Source of the DNA: Peptostreptococcus equinus
GTDB taxonomy: Bacteria; Bacillota; Clostridia; Peptostreptococcales; Peptostreptococcaceae
Assembly: GCF_027125355.1 (NCBI RefSeq)
Contig: NZ_CP114052.1
Location: 1,860,001-1,924,000 of the forward strand
Length of the DNA: 64,000 nucleotides
Reading direction: 5' to 3'
The position numbers and the translations under genes are program-made. Under the pieces are notes generated by a model. The model did no database searches. It was not told where the DNA came from and saw nothing but the letters and a program-made list of their open reading frames with translations. Shown piece by piece: positions 1 to 8,998 of the stretch. Each line of letters starts with the position of its first letter. Positions within the stretch are counted from its first letter, which is position 1.

Positions 1-105
1 AAAATTCGGCGGATGCTTCGCGGTGTGCTAGCATCGTATTCTTGTCTAAAAATAGGGAGTAATCTCTTAACAAAGGGCAATGAAAACTAGCGACTTGTTT
101 TCTAT
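1..105 (+). ncRNA. glmS ribozyme, 3' part (5' end outside window)
   Basis: The window opens with TTCGGCGGATGC, which closely resembles the conserved core segment of glmS ribozymes. A GGGAG/CTC mini-hairpin and a GGCAA...GCGACTTG segment follow, all just upstream of glmS. In Bacillota this leader is a self-cleaving ribozyme activated by glucosamine-6-phosphate, and cleavage lowers glmS mRNA. The cleavage site and the first helices would lie before base 1, so activity cannot be judged. Identification rests on the core motif and position. The exact 3' boundary is uncertain. Confidence 0.65.
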
Positions 106-137
106 TTAAAATTAGGATTTTTTAGGAGGAAACAAAT

Positions 138-1964
138 ATGTGTGGTATAGTTGGTTATTTAGGTAGTAAAAATGCTGCAGGCATTATAGTTGATGGACTT
201 GCAAAATTGGAATACAGAGGTTATGACTCTGCAGGAATCGCTGTAAATACAGGCACTGAATTAGAAATAAGGAAGTTTAAAGGGAGATTAGCTGTGTTGG
301 CTGATGACCTTGAAAAAAATAATATTATAGGAAATGTTGGTATCGGACATACTAGATGGGCTACACACGGTGAACCATCAGATGTAAACTCACATCCACA
401 TTTCAACAAAGATAAGACTCTTGCTGTAGTTCACAATGGTATAATTGAAAACTATTTAGAGTTAAGAGAACAGTTAGAATCAGAAGGTATAGAATTTAAG
501 TCTAAAACTGATACAGAAGTTGTAGCTCACTTATTAGATAAATATTACGAAGGTAATCTTTTAGATGCTGTATATAAGACTATAGGGGATTTAAAAGGTG
601 CCTATGCTTTGGGTATAGTATCTGCAGAACACAATGATGAATTGATAGCTGTTAGAAAAGATAGTCCACTAATTGCTGGTGTAGGTGAAGGTGAGGCATT
701 TATAGCTTCTGACATACCTGCTCTATTAAAGTATACTAGAGATGTAATTTATTTAGATAATGACGAAGTAGTTCATATAAAGGGTGGAAATCTTAAGGTT
801 TATGATTCTCAGAGAAATCCTGTAGATAAAAAAATCAACCATGTAGATTGGGATGTTGAAGCCGCTGAAAAAGGCGGATATAGCTGTTTCATGGAAAAAG
901 AAATCTTTGAACAACCAGAAGGTATAAAATCGACTTTAGAAAGAAGATTAAATGAAGAAGGTAGAATAGTTCTAGATGATATAAACCTAGATAAAGAATA
1001 CCTAGAATCAGTTAATAAAATATATATAGTAGCTTGTGGTACAGCTTATAATGCAGGTGTACTTGGCAAAACTGCTATGCAGAGAATGATGGGTATACCA
1101 GTGACTGTAGATATAGCTTCAGAATTTAGATACAATGAAAACTTTGTAGATGATAAGTCTCTAGTAATTCTTGTAAGCCAGTCTGGAGAAACAGCTGATA
1201 CACTTGCTGTTCTTAGAGATTCTAAGGAAAAAGGAGCTAGAATATTAGCAGTAACTAATGTTGTTGGTTCATCAATAGCAAGAGAAGCTGATGATGTATT
1301 CTATACTTGGGCTGGTCCTGAAATTGCTGTTGCCTCAACAAAGGCTTACACTACGCAGATAGTATCACTTTACATGATAGCTCTTAATTGTGCACTTGAA
1401 ATGGGTAATATAGACGATAAATATTATTTTGATATGATCGAAAAAATGAAGGAAATTCCTGCAAAGATTCAAGAAGTAATAAATAACAAAGATTCAATAG
1501 AACATATTGCAGATGATATAGTTAAAAAAGAACATGCATTTTTCCTAGGTAGAGGTATTGATTACTCCCTTGCTATGGAAGGATCATTAAAATTAAAGGA
1601 AATCTCTTATATTCATGCTGAAGCATTTGCTGCTGGTGAATTAAAGCATGGTACAATTGCTCTTATTGAAGAAGGTACTCCAGTAATATCAATCGCTACA
1701 CAGCAGAGTATGTTTGACAAGATGGTTTCAAATATGGAAGAAGTTCGTGCTAGAGGTGCATATGTAGTTGCAATATCTCAGAGCCACAACAAAGAGGTTG
1801 AAAAAGTATCAAACAAGGTAATCTATATACCAGATAGTGAAGATTTACTTTCTCCAATAATTGCTGTTGTTCCAATGCAGTTATTAGCATTAATGGTCTC
1901 TACAAAAAGAGGTCTTGATGTAGATAAACCAAGAAATTTAGCTAAATCAGTTACAGTTGAATAA
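138..1964 (+). CDS. glmS: Glutamine--fructose-6-phosphate aminotransferase (isomerizing)
   Basis: This cytoplasmic enzyme makes glucosamine-6-phosphate from fructose-6-phosphate and glutamine, the first step towards UDP-GlcNAc for peptidoglycan. The 608-residue length is normal for the family. The N-terminus is MCGIVGY, so Cys2 becomes the nucleophile of the class II glutamine amidotransferase domain (about 1-220). Two SIS sugar-isomerase domains follow (about 285-420 and 455-600), with SQSGETADT in the first. The C-terminus DKPRNLAKSVTVE is the usual ending. The AGGAGG ribosome binding site at 124-129 supports the start. It is followed by a hairpin, so it appears to be a single-gene unit, probably controlled by the upstream ribozyme-like leader. 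Confidence 0.98.
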   Translation: MCGIVGYLGSKNAAGIIVDGLAKLEYRGYDSAGIAVNTGTELEIRKFKGRLAVLADDLEKNNIIGNVGIGHTRWATHGEPSDVNSHPHFNKDKTLAVVHNGIIENYLELREQLESEGIEFKSKTDTEVVAHLLDKYYEGNLLDAVYKTIGDLKGAYALGIVSAEHNDELIAVRKDSPLIAGVGEGEAFIASDIPALLKYTRDVIYLDNDEVVHIKGGNLKVYDSQRNPVDKKINHVDWDVEAAEKGGYSCFMEKEIFEQPEGIKSTLERRLNEEGRIVLDDINLDKEYLESVNKIYIVACGTAYNAGVLGKTAMQRMMGIPVTVDIASEFRYNENFVDDKSLVILVSQSGETADTLAVLRDSKEKGARILAVTNVVGSSIAREADDVFYTWAGPEIAVASTKAYTTQIVSLYMIALNCALEMGNIDDKYYFDMIEKMKEIPAKIQEVINNKDSIEHIADDIVKKEHAFFLGRGIDYSLAMEGSLKLKEISYIHAEAFAAGELKHGTIALIEEGTPVISIATQQSMFDKMVSNMEEVRARGAYVVAISQSHNKEVEKVSNKVIYIPDSEDLLSPIIAVVPMQLLALMVSTKRGLDVDKPRNLAKSVTVE

Positions 1965-1980
1965 TATTAGAAAATTTTAA

Positions 1981-2006
1981 AGGGTGAGTATATGCTCACC
2001 CTGATT
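1981..2006 (+). terminator. Terminator after glmS
   Basis: The inverted repeat AGGGTGAG-TATATG-CTCACCCT lies 17 bases after the glmS stop and is followed by GATTTTAT. The stem is strong but the T-tract is short, so termination is likely but may be leaky. It sits between glmS and the convergent aro genes. Confidence 0.75.
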
Positions 2007-2094
2007 TTATATCCTTATTAAATAATATTGTTAAAATCATTAAACACTGTAGTTTCAAACTATAACATATATTATCTAAAATGCTTATACTTTT

Positions 2095-2346
2095 TTATTT
2101 TTGTAATAATTTAGATTTATCCATTATATCTTGAAAAATATCTATAATCAGATCTTCATACTCTTCATTTTTTATATAAGTACTTATTTTATTCCTTACT
2201 TCTAATTCTCTTTTAGAATCCAAGATATCAATATTATTTTCTTTTTTATAATCTCCAATTTTTTTGCATATATAAAATCTTTTCTCTAGTAAGTTACATA
2301 TTTCTTTGTCTATATCTGAAATTTTTTCTCTATAATCTATCAACAT
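2095..2346 (-). CDS. Chorismate mutase, AroQ type (monofunctional)
   Basis: This predicted 83-residue all-helical enzyme converts chorismate to prephenate, the branch point to phenylalanine and tyrosine. The pattern YREKISDIDKEICNLLEKR, then GDYKKENN and the SKRELEVRNKI segment, is that of the AroQ fold. Arg and Lys residues at the expected spacing would bind the substrate carboxylates. The length is typical of stand-alone AroQ domains. It is the last gene of aroA-aroC-CM on the minus strand, 79 bases after aroC, so the operon makes chorismate and commits it to aromatic amino acids. The family is clear from pattern. No regulatory ACT domain or fusion is present. Confidence 0.85.
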   Translation of the reverse strand: MLIDYREKISDIDKEICNLLEKRFYICKKIGDYKKENNIDILDSKRELEVRNKISTYIKNEEYEDLIIDIFQDIMDKSKLLQK

Positions 2347-2425
2347 AAATATCCCCTTTTTATATAAATGCTTGTATATTTATATATTTAGTAACTATAG
2401 TCAGTTTTTATATATTTTAATTAAA

Positions 2426-3514
2426 CTAATAATTCTCACTATAAATCATATCCAAAACTGCTATAGCACTTACCGCTTCTATCACAGGTAAAACTCTAAG
2501 TACAATTATAGGGTCATGTCTCCCATCTATTTTAAAATCTATATTTTCTTTTTTATACATATTTATACTTGTCTGCATCTTTGCAATAGATGATGTGGGT
2601 TTTATTGCTACTCTAAATATTATTGGCATGGAATTTGTAATACCGCCATTTATACCACCATTATGATTAGTTCTAGTTTTTAAGTTACTATCTTCATCAT
2701 AATAAAATTGATCATTTGCTTGACTACCTTTCATTTTACATATATCGAAACCAGCTCCAAACTCTAAACCCTTTACTGCGGGTACTGAAAAAATAATTGA
2801 TGACAATACTGATTCTACAGACTCAAAAAACGGACTACCAATACCTGCATCCATACCTACAATTGCACATTCAACTACACCGCCAAGAGAATCACCATTA
2901 TCTTTAATTTCCAAGATTAAACTCTCCATATCTTGTCTCAAATATTCATTTATTAATGGTATTCTCTGCTCATTTAATCTAGCAAAAGTATATCTATTCA
3001 TATCATTTTCACTAAATTTCATATCTTCTATGTGACCTATGGATTTTATATGAGAACCTATATAAATATATTTTTCTTTCAAAATTTGTTTTGCTAATGC
3101 TCCTGCAAAGACTAATGGAGCTGTAATTCTTCCAGAAAAATGGCCACTTCCTCTATAATCATTGAATCCATTATACTTTTTATTTGCTGAATAATCAGCA
3201 TGACCTGGTCTTGCTATTGATTTTATATCTGAATAATCTTTTGATCTTATGTCTGTATTATGAATCAAGACTGTAAGCGGTGCTCCTGTGGTATAACCAT
3301 TGAAAAAACCACTGATAATTTCTGCTTTGTCTGCTTCCTTTCTTTGAGTTGATAGATTATCTCTACCTGGAGCTCTTCTACTCATCTCTTTTTCTATTAA
3401 ATCCATATCTATTTTAATACCTGGCTCAATACCATCTATTGTCGCACCAATACAAGATCCGTGCGACTCTCCAAATATTGTTATTTTAAGTTTATTTCCC
3501 CATGTTGCACTCAA
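2426..3514 (-). CDS. aroC: Chorismate synthase
   Basis: It converts 5-enolpyruvylshikimate-3-phosphate to chorismate using reduced FMN, the last common step of aromatic biosynthesis. Family signatures are visible: FGESHG near the N-terminus, RRAPGR, RPGHADYSA, GSGHFSGRIT and the C-terminal DGRHDP. The length of about 362 residues is normal. An upstream GTG at 3523 is in frame, but an AGGGGGTGA ribosome binding site overlaps it and is well spaced for TTG at 3514, so I choose TTG. The start region overlaps the end of aroA (stop at 3492), which implies translational coupling. Confidence 0.95.
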   Translation of the reverse strand: MSATWGNKLKITIFGESHGSCIGATIDGIEPGIKIDMDLIEKEMSRRAPGRDNLSTQRKEADKAEIISGFFNGYTTGAPLTVLIHNTDIRSKDYSDIKSIARPGHADYSANKKYNGFNDYRGSGHFSGRITAPLVFAGALAKQILKEKYIYIGSHIKSIGHIEDMKFSENDMNRYTFARLNEQRIPLINEYLRQDMESLILEIKDNGDSLGGVVECAIVGMDAGIGSPFFESVESVLSSIIFSVPAVKGLEFGAGFDICKMKGSQANDQFYYDEDSNLKTRTNHNGGINGGITNSMPIIFRVAIKPTSSIAKMQTSINMYKKENIDFKIDGRHDPIIVLRVLPVIEAVSAIAVLDMIYSENY

Positions 3515-4907
3515 ATATTTCACCCCCTAAACTTTCAAAATCCTTCCAAAAATCTGGGTAGGATTTATTTACACACTGTGCATCTTTTATTTTAATTGGA
3601 CTGCTAGTAAATAGACTTGAAATTGCTAACATCATTGCTATCCTGTGATCTTTATAAGAGTCTACTTCTATATTCCCTTCTAATATCTGGCTGGGATTAA
3701 TGCTTAAAAAATCTTCTCCATATTCTATTTCTACCCCCAATTTTTTTAATTCACTATAAATAGCTTGCAGTCTATCTGATTCTTTTATTTTAAGCCTAGC
3801 AATATTTATTATCTTGGATTTAAAGTTACTTAAAGACAAGTATAGGGACAAAATTGGTATTATATCAGGAATATCTTTACCGTCTATAATCAATCTATTC
3901 TCCTTTATATATATAGGTGATTTCCCTTTGTATACCTTGACCATATATTCATTAAATATTTTTAGCATTGCATCATCAAATTTTTTTTTGTCAAATGTCA
4001 TTGAAGTATTGATATAATCTAATATATTTAATAAATATATTAGATCTTTATCTGCTTGATTGGAATCTTCTTTTAATCCTTGCACATATATATAATCTGT
4101 TATGCTATTTGCATTTATTTTTTGGAGAGAATTAGCTACCAAGAAAAATGCAGCTTGAGAAAAATCTCCCTCTACTTCTATATCTTGTGATTTATATTTT
4201 TGATTGCCTCTTATAATAAATTCCTTATAATCAATATTTACTATCTCTACCCCAAATGTTTTTAAGCTATCAATTGTCATATCCACGTAAGCCTTTGATT
4301 CCAAATATCCATCAATTATTATCCTAGAATCAAAATTAAGTAATGGCAACAAAAACATCATACCTGAAATAAACTGTGAACTTATATTTCCATCAAATTT
4401 ATAGATACTATCTTCAAATTTTTTGTTATTCTCTATAAAAAGTATATTATTCTCTATTCTATAAATTATCCCCAATTTGTCATATATATAAAAGTATGGA
4501 TCCAATGGCCTTTTAAGAAGTTTTCCTTGGCTATTAATAACAAAATCATTATCAAATAAACTCAACAATGGAAGTAAAAACCTAATTGTAGATCCTGATT
4601 CCTTTACATCTATATTAATTATATCTTTATTTTTTCCACAATTTTTTATAATACTAACAGATTTTTCAACATCTATACAATTTCCTATGCCTCGAACTAC
4701 TAATTCTTCATTATAAAATTCTATTTTAACTCCTAAAGCTTTCATTGCATTTATTGTAGCCATAATATCATTTGAATATGTTAAATGTCTAATATGGCTT
4801 ATTCCATTTGCCAAACTGGCACATATTATTGCTCTATGTCCCATACTCTTAGATTTTGGTATGGAAATTTTTCCACTTAATTTGTTTGCCTGTATTTTCA
4901 AATCCAT
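3492..4907 (-). CDS. aroA: 3-phosphoshikimate 1-carboxyvinyltransferase (EPSP synthase)
   Basis: It transfers the enolpyruvyl group of PEP to shikimate-3-phosphate. The SKSMGHRAIICASLANG, KESGSTIRFLLPLLS and IKESDRL motifs mark the two-domain EPSP synthase fold, and the IPDIIP segment carries the expected catalytic Asp. The gene codes about 471 residues, longer than the usual 425-440. The extra length appears mainly as a hydrophobic and Lys-rich stretch at about residues 295-335. The start at 4907 is chosen because GAGGT lies 7 bases upstream. A TTG at 4937 is in frame but falls in the poly-U run of a hairpin and has no ribosome binding site. It is first in the aroA-aroC-chorismate mutase operon. 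Confidence 0.95.
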   Translation of the reverse strand: MDLKIQANKLSGKISIPKSKSMGHRAIICASLANGISHIRHLTYSNDIMATINAMKALGVKIEFYNEELVVRGIGNCIDVEKSVSIIKNCGKNKDIINIDVKESGSTIRFLLPLLSLFDNDFVINSQGKLLKRPLDPYFYIYDKLGIIYRIENNILFIENNKKFEDSIYKFDGNISSQFISGMMFLLPLLNFDSRIIIDGYLESKAYVDMTIDSLKTFGVEIVNIDYKEFIIRGNQKYKSQDIEVEGDFSQAAFFLVANSLQKINANSITDYIYVQGLKEDSNQADKDLIYLLNILDYINTSMTFDKKKFDDAMLKIFNEYMVKVYKGKSPIYIKENRLIIDGKDIPDIIPILSLYLSLSNFKSKIINIARLKIKESDRLQAIYSELKKLGVEIEYGEDFLSINPSQILEGNIEVDSYKDHRIAMMLAISSLFTSSPIKIKDAQCVNKSYPDFWKDFESLGGEIFECNMGK

Positions 4908-4935
4908 ATAATCTACCTCGCTTAATAATTTTTTC

Positions 4936-4960
4936 AAAAAAAGAGCTCATAAGAGCTCTT
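4936..4960 (-). terminator. Terminator after ecfT / possible aroA leader attenuator
   Basis: On the minus strand the perfect stem AAGAGCTC/GAGCTCTT with a 4-base loop is followed directly by a run of U residues. It lies 68 bases after the ecfT stop and about 30 bases before the aroA start. A TATAAT box (plus-strand ATTATA at 4970-4975) sits just upstream, with no convincing -35. If that box is a promoter, the hairpin would be inside the aroA leader and could act as an attenuator. No leader peptide rich in aromatic codons is visible. Confidence 0.75.
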
Positions 4961-5027
4961 TAAATTACAATTATATTAATAAGTGTTGTGTCTTACCATT
5001 TTTATATAATCGACAAGCCTAGGTTTA

Positions 5028-5837
5028 TTATATCAATCTAATAAATCTGCTGGCAATAGTAAATAATAAATAAGCAATCATTACGAAATCTGCAATTAAA
5101 TCATTTCTTCCTAATTTACTTACTTTCATCTTTGTTCTACCATCTCCACCCCTATAGCATCTAGCTTCCATAGCCATAGCCAATTCATCTGCTCTTCTAA
5201 AAGCACTTACAAATAAAGGTATCAATAGCGGAACCATATTTTTTGCCCTATTCATTATATTTTTACTCTCAAAATCTGCACCCCTAGACATTTGTGCCTT
5301 CATTATTTTGTCTGTTTCATCAAGTAATGTAGGTATAAATCTTAGCGCTATAGTCATCATCATCGCCATTTCATGCGCAGGGAATCCTATTTTTTTTAAA
5401 GGTGAACATGCATTTTCTATACCATCAGTCAATGCTATTGGTGAAGTAGTGAGTGTAAGAAGAGATGTTCCAACTACTAATAATGTAAGTCTAATGGCCA
5501 TAAATATAGCTGTTCTAAGTCCTAAATCACTTATTTTTAAAATTCCAAAGCTCCATACAATATTATCACCTTGAACAAAAAATAAATTTACTATAAAGGT
5601 AAATAGTATAATCCACCTAAGGGGTTTTAAGCCTTTCATAACATAAGATACTGGTATCTTTGAAATCATAGTCACTGCCAACAATAATAAAATCAGTATT
5701 GCATATGGCCAAAATTGATTTATTACAAATATAGATACCATTATTAATAATGTTGCCAAAAGTTTTGTTCTAGCATCTAAAGAGTGTATTTGTGATTTTG
5801 TTGGATAGTATTGGCCTAATGTAATATCTTTAAGCAT
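5028..5837 (-). CDS. ecfT: Energy-coupling factor transporter transmembrane protein EcfT
   Basis: This membrane scaffold links two ATPases to interchangeable vitamin- or metal-binding S components. The 269-residue protein has several hydrophobic helices (about 25-60, 70-90, 105-130 and 240-265). The AMEARCYRGGDGRTK segment near 225-240 carries the Ala-Arg coupling motif that contacts the ATPases, and a second such region (QMSRGADFE) lies near 185. The start is preceded by AGGAGG. It overlaps ecfA2 by 8 bases and ends the operon. No S component is encoded here, as expected for a group II ECF module shared by unlinked S proteins. Confidence 0.95.
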   Translation of the reverse strand: MLKDITLGQYYPTKSQIHSLDARTKLLATLLIMVSIFVINQFWPYAILILLLLAVTMISKIPVSYVMKGLKPLRWIILFTFIVNLFFVQGDNIVWSFGILKISDLGLRTAIFMAIRLTLLVVGTSLLTLTTSPIALTDGIENACSPLKKIGFPAHEMAMMMTIALRFIPTLLDETDKIMKAQMSRGADFESKNIMNRAKNMVPLLIPLFVSAFRRADELAMAMEARCYRGGDGRTKMKVSKLGRNDLIADFVMIAYLLFTIASRFIRLI

Positions 5838-6717
5838 TTTTAATACCTCCTATAAAATCTTTTTCTTTTATGCATCTTTGAATTTCATTTTTTACTTCTT
5901 CTAAATTCAATACATCTGTCCTAATATTAAAACCTAGTTCGCTTTTTAATCTTATAGCTAGCTCTAAAACTTGTGGAATATCTAAGCCCATAGATTTTAA
6001 TTTAGATGCATTGTCTCTAAATATTTCTCTTGGACTACCCATCATTTCTAATTTTCCTTTATTCATAACCATCAATGTATTCACTAACTTTGCCATATCA
6101 TCCATACTATGGGAGGACAGAATAATAGTCATATTTTTTCTCTTATATAAATCCTTAATAAGATTAAATATTTCATCTCTACCACCTGGATCTAAACCAG
6201 CTGTTGGCTCATCTAGGATTAGAACTTCTGGATTCATAGCTATGACTCCTGCTATAGCAACTCTTCTTTTTTGACCGCCAGACAAATCAAACGGCGATTT
6301 TTCTGCATATGTATCATATTCAAGACCTACCGCTTTCATTGATTCTTTTACTCTAACATCAATTTCTTCTTGACTAAGCCCTAAGTTCATAGGCCCAAAA
6401 GCTATATCTTTTGCTACACTTTCTTCAAATAATTGATATTCAGCATATTGAAATACAATACCTACTCTTTTTCTTATCTCAGTAAGATTTTGGTTTTTTT
6501 GAGTGATATCAAAATCATTTATGAAAATTTTTCCAGAATGGGGTTTCATTATTCCATTCAAATGTTGAATTAATGTTGATTTTCCTGAGCCTGTATGACC
6601 TATTAATCCAACAAAATCACCATCTTTTATCTCAAATGAAACATCATCTAGAGCAACATGTTGAAAAGGCATACCATAATCATATATATGAGTTAAATTT
6701 TCTACTTTAATCGACAT
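5830..6717 (-). CDS. ecfA2: Energy-coupling factor transporter ATP-binding protein EcfA2
   Basis: This is one of the paired ABC ATPases that power ECF vitamin uptake. The Walker A motif is GHTGSGKST (about 40), the Q-loop is [10 protein letters not shown], the signature is LSGGQKRR and Walker B is [13 protein letters not shown], followed by the switch His in LSSHSMDD. The [11 protein letters not shown] sequence is typical of EcfA2 rather than EcfA1. At 295 residues it has a C-terminal extension of about 50 residues, normal for the subfamily. It overlaps ecfA1 by 16 bases and ecfT by 8, consistent with coupled translation of the three subunits. Confidence 0.95.
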   Translation of the reverse strand: MSIKVENLTHIYDYGMPFQHVALDDVSFEIKDGDFVGLIGHTGSGKSTLIQHLNGIMKPHSGKIFINDFDITQKNQNLTEIRKRVGIVFQYAEYQLFEESVAKDIAFGPMNLGLSQEEIDVRVKESMKAVGLEYDTYAEKSPFDLSGGQKRRVAIAGVIAMNPEVLILDEPTAGLDPGGRDEIFNLIKDLYKRKNMTIILSSHSMDDMAKLVNTLMVMNKGKLEMMGSPREIFRDNASKLKSMGLDIPQVLELAIRLKSELGFNIRTDVLNLEEVKNEIQRCIKEKDFIGGIKNA

Positions 6718-7538
6718 AGTTCACCCACCATTTCTTCAACAGTTAAGACATTTTTATCTATTTCTATTCCTGAAAAGTTTAGCATTTGAGCGAGCTCTGT
6801 CATGTATGGAACATCTAATCCTATTTCTTTTAGCTGATCTATGTGAGAAAATACTTGTCTAGGTGTTCCCTCTAGCACCTTTTTACCTTTTTCCATTACA
6901 ATTACTCTATCTGCCTCCACAGCCTCTTCCATAAAATGTGTTATATGTAAAACTGTTATGTTGTATTCTTTGTTTAACTTCTTTATTGTATCCATTACTT
7001 CTTTTCTTCCTGAAGGATCAAGCATAGCAGTAGCTTCATCAAATATTATGCAGGCAGGCATCATAGCAATTATTCCCGCTATAGCGACTCTTTGTTTTTG
7101 ACCTCCAGATAAAAGGTGTGGCTGACGGTCTTTGTGTTCATACATCTCCACACTTTTTAGAGCATCATCTACTCTTTTTCTAATTTGCGATGACTCTATA
7201 CCTAAATTCTCACAACCAAAGGCTACATCTTCTTCTACAATAGTAGCTACTATCTGATTGTCTGGATTTTGAAATACCATTCCTGCTGTCTGTCTTATAT
7301 CCCAAAGGAGAGATTCATTTTTAGTATTCATACCATTTATCTTTACATCTCCTGATGTAGGTAATAAAATAGCATTCAAATTCTTTGACAATGTAGATTT
7401 ACCAGAACCATTATGACCTATTATAGCAACAAATTCACCTTTTTTAACATTTAGGCTTAAATCATCTATGGCTCTATGTCTAAATTCATCATTGGAATAC
7501 TCAAATATTAAATTATCAATTTCGATAATATTTTCCAT
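6702..7538 (-). CDS. ecfA1: Energy-coupling factor transporter ATP-binding protein EcfA1
   Basis: This is the second ABC ATPase of the ECF module. Walker A is GHNGSGKST, the Q-loop [21 protein letters not shown] is the EcfA1 hallmark, the signature is LSGGQKQR, and Walker [13 protein letters not shown] carries the usual Glu. The length of 278 residues is normal. It is the first gene of ecfA1-ecfA2-ecfT. In many Bacillota it directly follows rplQ, but here rplQ lies 10.8 kb away, so the operon must use its own promoter. Confidence 0.95.
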   Translation of the reverse strand: MENIIEIDNLIFEYSNDEFRHRAIDDLSLNVKKGEFVAIIGHNGSGKSTLSKNLNAILLPTSGDVKINGMNTKNESLLWDIRQTAGMVFQNPDNQIVATIVEEDVAFGCENLGIESSQIRKRVDDALKSVEMYEHKDRQPHLLSGGQKQRVAIAGIIAMMPACIIFDEATAMLDPSGRKEVMDTIKKLNKEYNITVLHITHFMEEAVEADRVIVMEKGKKVLEGTPRQVFSHIDQLKEIGLDVPYMTELAQMLNFSGIEIDKNVLTVEEMVGELCRLK

Positions 7539-7608
7539 TAAATTCCTCCATTTTATTTTTTGATTAATAAGTTCTAAAATTAAGATTTTTAAAAATCACT
7601 TACCCTTA

Positions 7609-7617
7609 ATTATAACA
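7609..7617 (-). promoter_or_regulatory. Extended -10 promoter for ecfA1
   Basis: On the minus strand TGT-TATAAT lies about 70 bases upstream of ecfA1. This is a perfect -10 with an extended TGn element. The -35 region is poor. The separation of ecfA1 from rplQ makes an own promoter necessary. Confidence 0.5.
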
Positions 7618-7788
7618 TATGTAAAAGGAATATTGTTTACAAAAGTTTATTTTATTGATGATTTAAAACTGTAAAATTAATAATTATAAGAAAATTTTAA
7701 CTTATACCTAGATGTATACTTTGGAAAATTTGTGCAAATTAAATTTTTAATGTAAAATAATATATAATAAGATTTTATTTAAGAAAGG

Positions 7789-8892
7789 GTGATTTTTATA
7801 GGAAAAGTAAAAAAGATAACAATAGTAGGTGCAGGAAATGGTGGAATTACAGCTGCTGCTGATTTAAAGGAAAAAGGATTTAATGTAGTACTTTATGACT
7901 TACCTGAAAAGCAACATAAGTTAGATGCAATTATAAAAAATAATGGAATAATGGTTAATTACAATAATATGAATACTTTTGTTCACAACATTGAATGTTC
8001 AACAGACATAAATCAAGCCATAGAAAATTCTCAAGTAATTATGTTTACTTTGCCTGGTTTATTAGTTGAAAAATATGCAGAAATTATCGCACCAGTAGTG
8101 AACGAAAATCAACTTATTTTTTTCAATTCAGCTGCTTCCCTATCATCTATAAGATTTATCAATAAATCTAAAGAGTTAGGATTAAATAAAAATTATTTTC
8201 TTGCAGAAGCAAATTCATTAACCTATGCCACAAGAGCTGATCATACAATAGCAACAGCAAATATTTCCTTAAAGGTAAAAGAAACTTTAGTTGCAGCTCT
8301 ACCAAAAGAAATGACCGAAAAGGCTTGCTCAATTATTTCACAATTTTACGACGGAATTATACCAGTAGAAAATATATGGAGAATTACTCTAGAAAACGCC
8401 AATCCAGAAGTTCATCCTGGCATGTGCTTATTAAATATAGGTCAACTTGAAAATGATCCAAACTTCTCAGTATATAGAGACGGGTATACAAAAAGCACAA
8501 TAAACTTGTTGTTAGCTATTGCAAATGAAAGAAGAAATATAGCAAAAGCTTTTGGTTTTAAGCTTGAAGACGTCGTCGAAAGTAGAATTAACAGAGGATA
8601 TTTCTCTGATCATAGACAGGACTTACATTTAATGTTTAATCACAGTCCAGTATTTTCAAAAATAAATGGTCCTCATTCAATATATTCAAGGTATTTAGTA
8701 GAGGATATAGAAGATGGCTTAGTACTATGGTCTGATTTAGGAAAACTTACAAACACACCAACACCAATAATTGATTCAGTTATTAATTTAGGTACTGTTA
8801 TTGTTGGAATTGATTTTAGAAAGAATGGATTAACCCTTAAAAGCCTAAATTTAGATGATATGACTTTAGAAGATTTAATAAATTATGTATAA
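7789..8892 (+). CDS. NAD(P)-dependent opine/octopine dehydrogenase-family protein
   Basis: This predicted cytoplasmic oxidoreductase of about 365 residues has a Rossmann motif GAGNGGITAAADL near the N-terminus. Its C-terminal half contains NANPEVHPGMCLLNIG, matching the helical opine-dehydrogenase domain in which the conserved Asn-Pro...His pattern lies at the active site. Members join an amino acid to a 2-oxo acid, or the reverse; the substrate cannot be read here. The reading frame opens at a GTG at 7789, but the only good ribosome binding site (AAAGGGTGA) overlaps that codon. Translation may really begin at ATT or ATA at about 7792-7798. The gene stands alone, bounded by a terminator at 8923-8967. 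Confidence 0.8.
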   Translation: MIFIGKVKKITIVGAGNGGITAAADLKEKGFNVVLYDLPEKQHKLDAIIKNNGIMVNYNNMNTFVHNIECSTDINQAIENSQVIMFTLPGLLVEKYAEIIAPVVNENQLIFFNSAASLSSIRFINKSKELGLNKNYFLAEANSLTYATRADHTIATANISLKVKETLVAALPKEMTEKACSIISQFYDGIIPVENIWRITLENANPEVHPGMCLLNIGQLENDPNFSVYRDGYTKSTINLLLAIANERRNIAKAFGFKLEDVVESRINRGYFSDHRQDLHLMFNHSPVFSKINGPHSIYSRYLVEDIEDGLVLWSDLGKLTNTPTPIIDSVINLGTVIVGIDFRKNGLTLKSLNLDDMTLEDLINYV

Positions 8893-8922
8893 AATTTATA
8901 TATTATAATGTAATTTAGTATT

Positions 8923-8967
8923 AAAAAATAGCGTTGATAAAATTTTAAATTCTCAACGCTATTTTTA
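8923..8967. terminator. Bidirectional terminator
   Basis: AAAAATAGCGTTGA pairs with TCAACGCTATTTTT across a 15-base loop, giving a U-run in both directions. It separates two convergent genes, the opine-dehydrogenase-like gene (+) and the FMN-binding gene (-). Confidence 0.9.
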
Positions 8968-8998
8968 TTTATTTTAAAAGTTTTATATTTTCTTACAA

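Noticed and set aside
4908..4937. TTG at 4937 as the start of aroA
   Set aside because: It lies in the U-run of a terminator hairpin and lacks a ribosome binding site; ATG 4907 has GAGGT at good distance.
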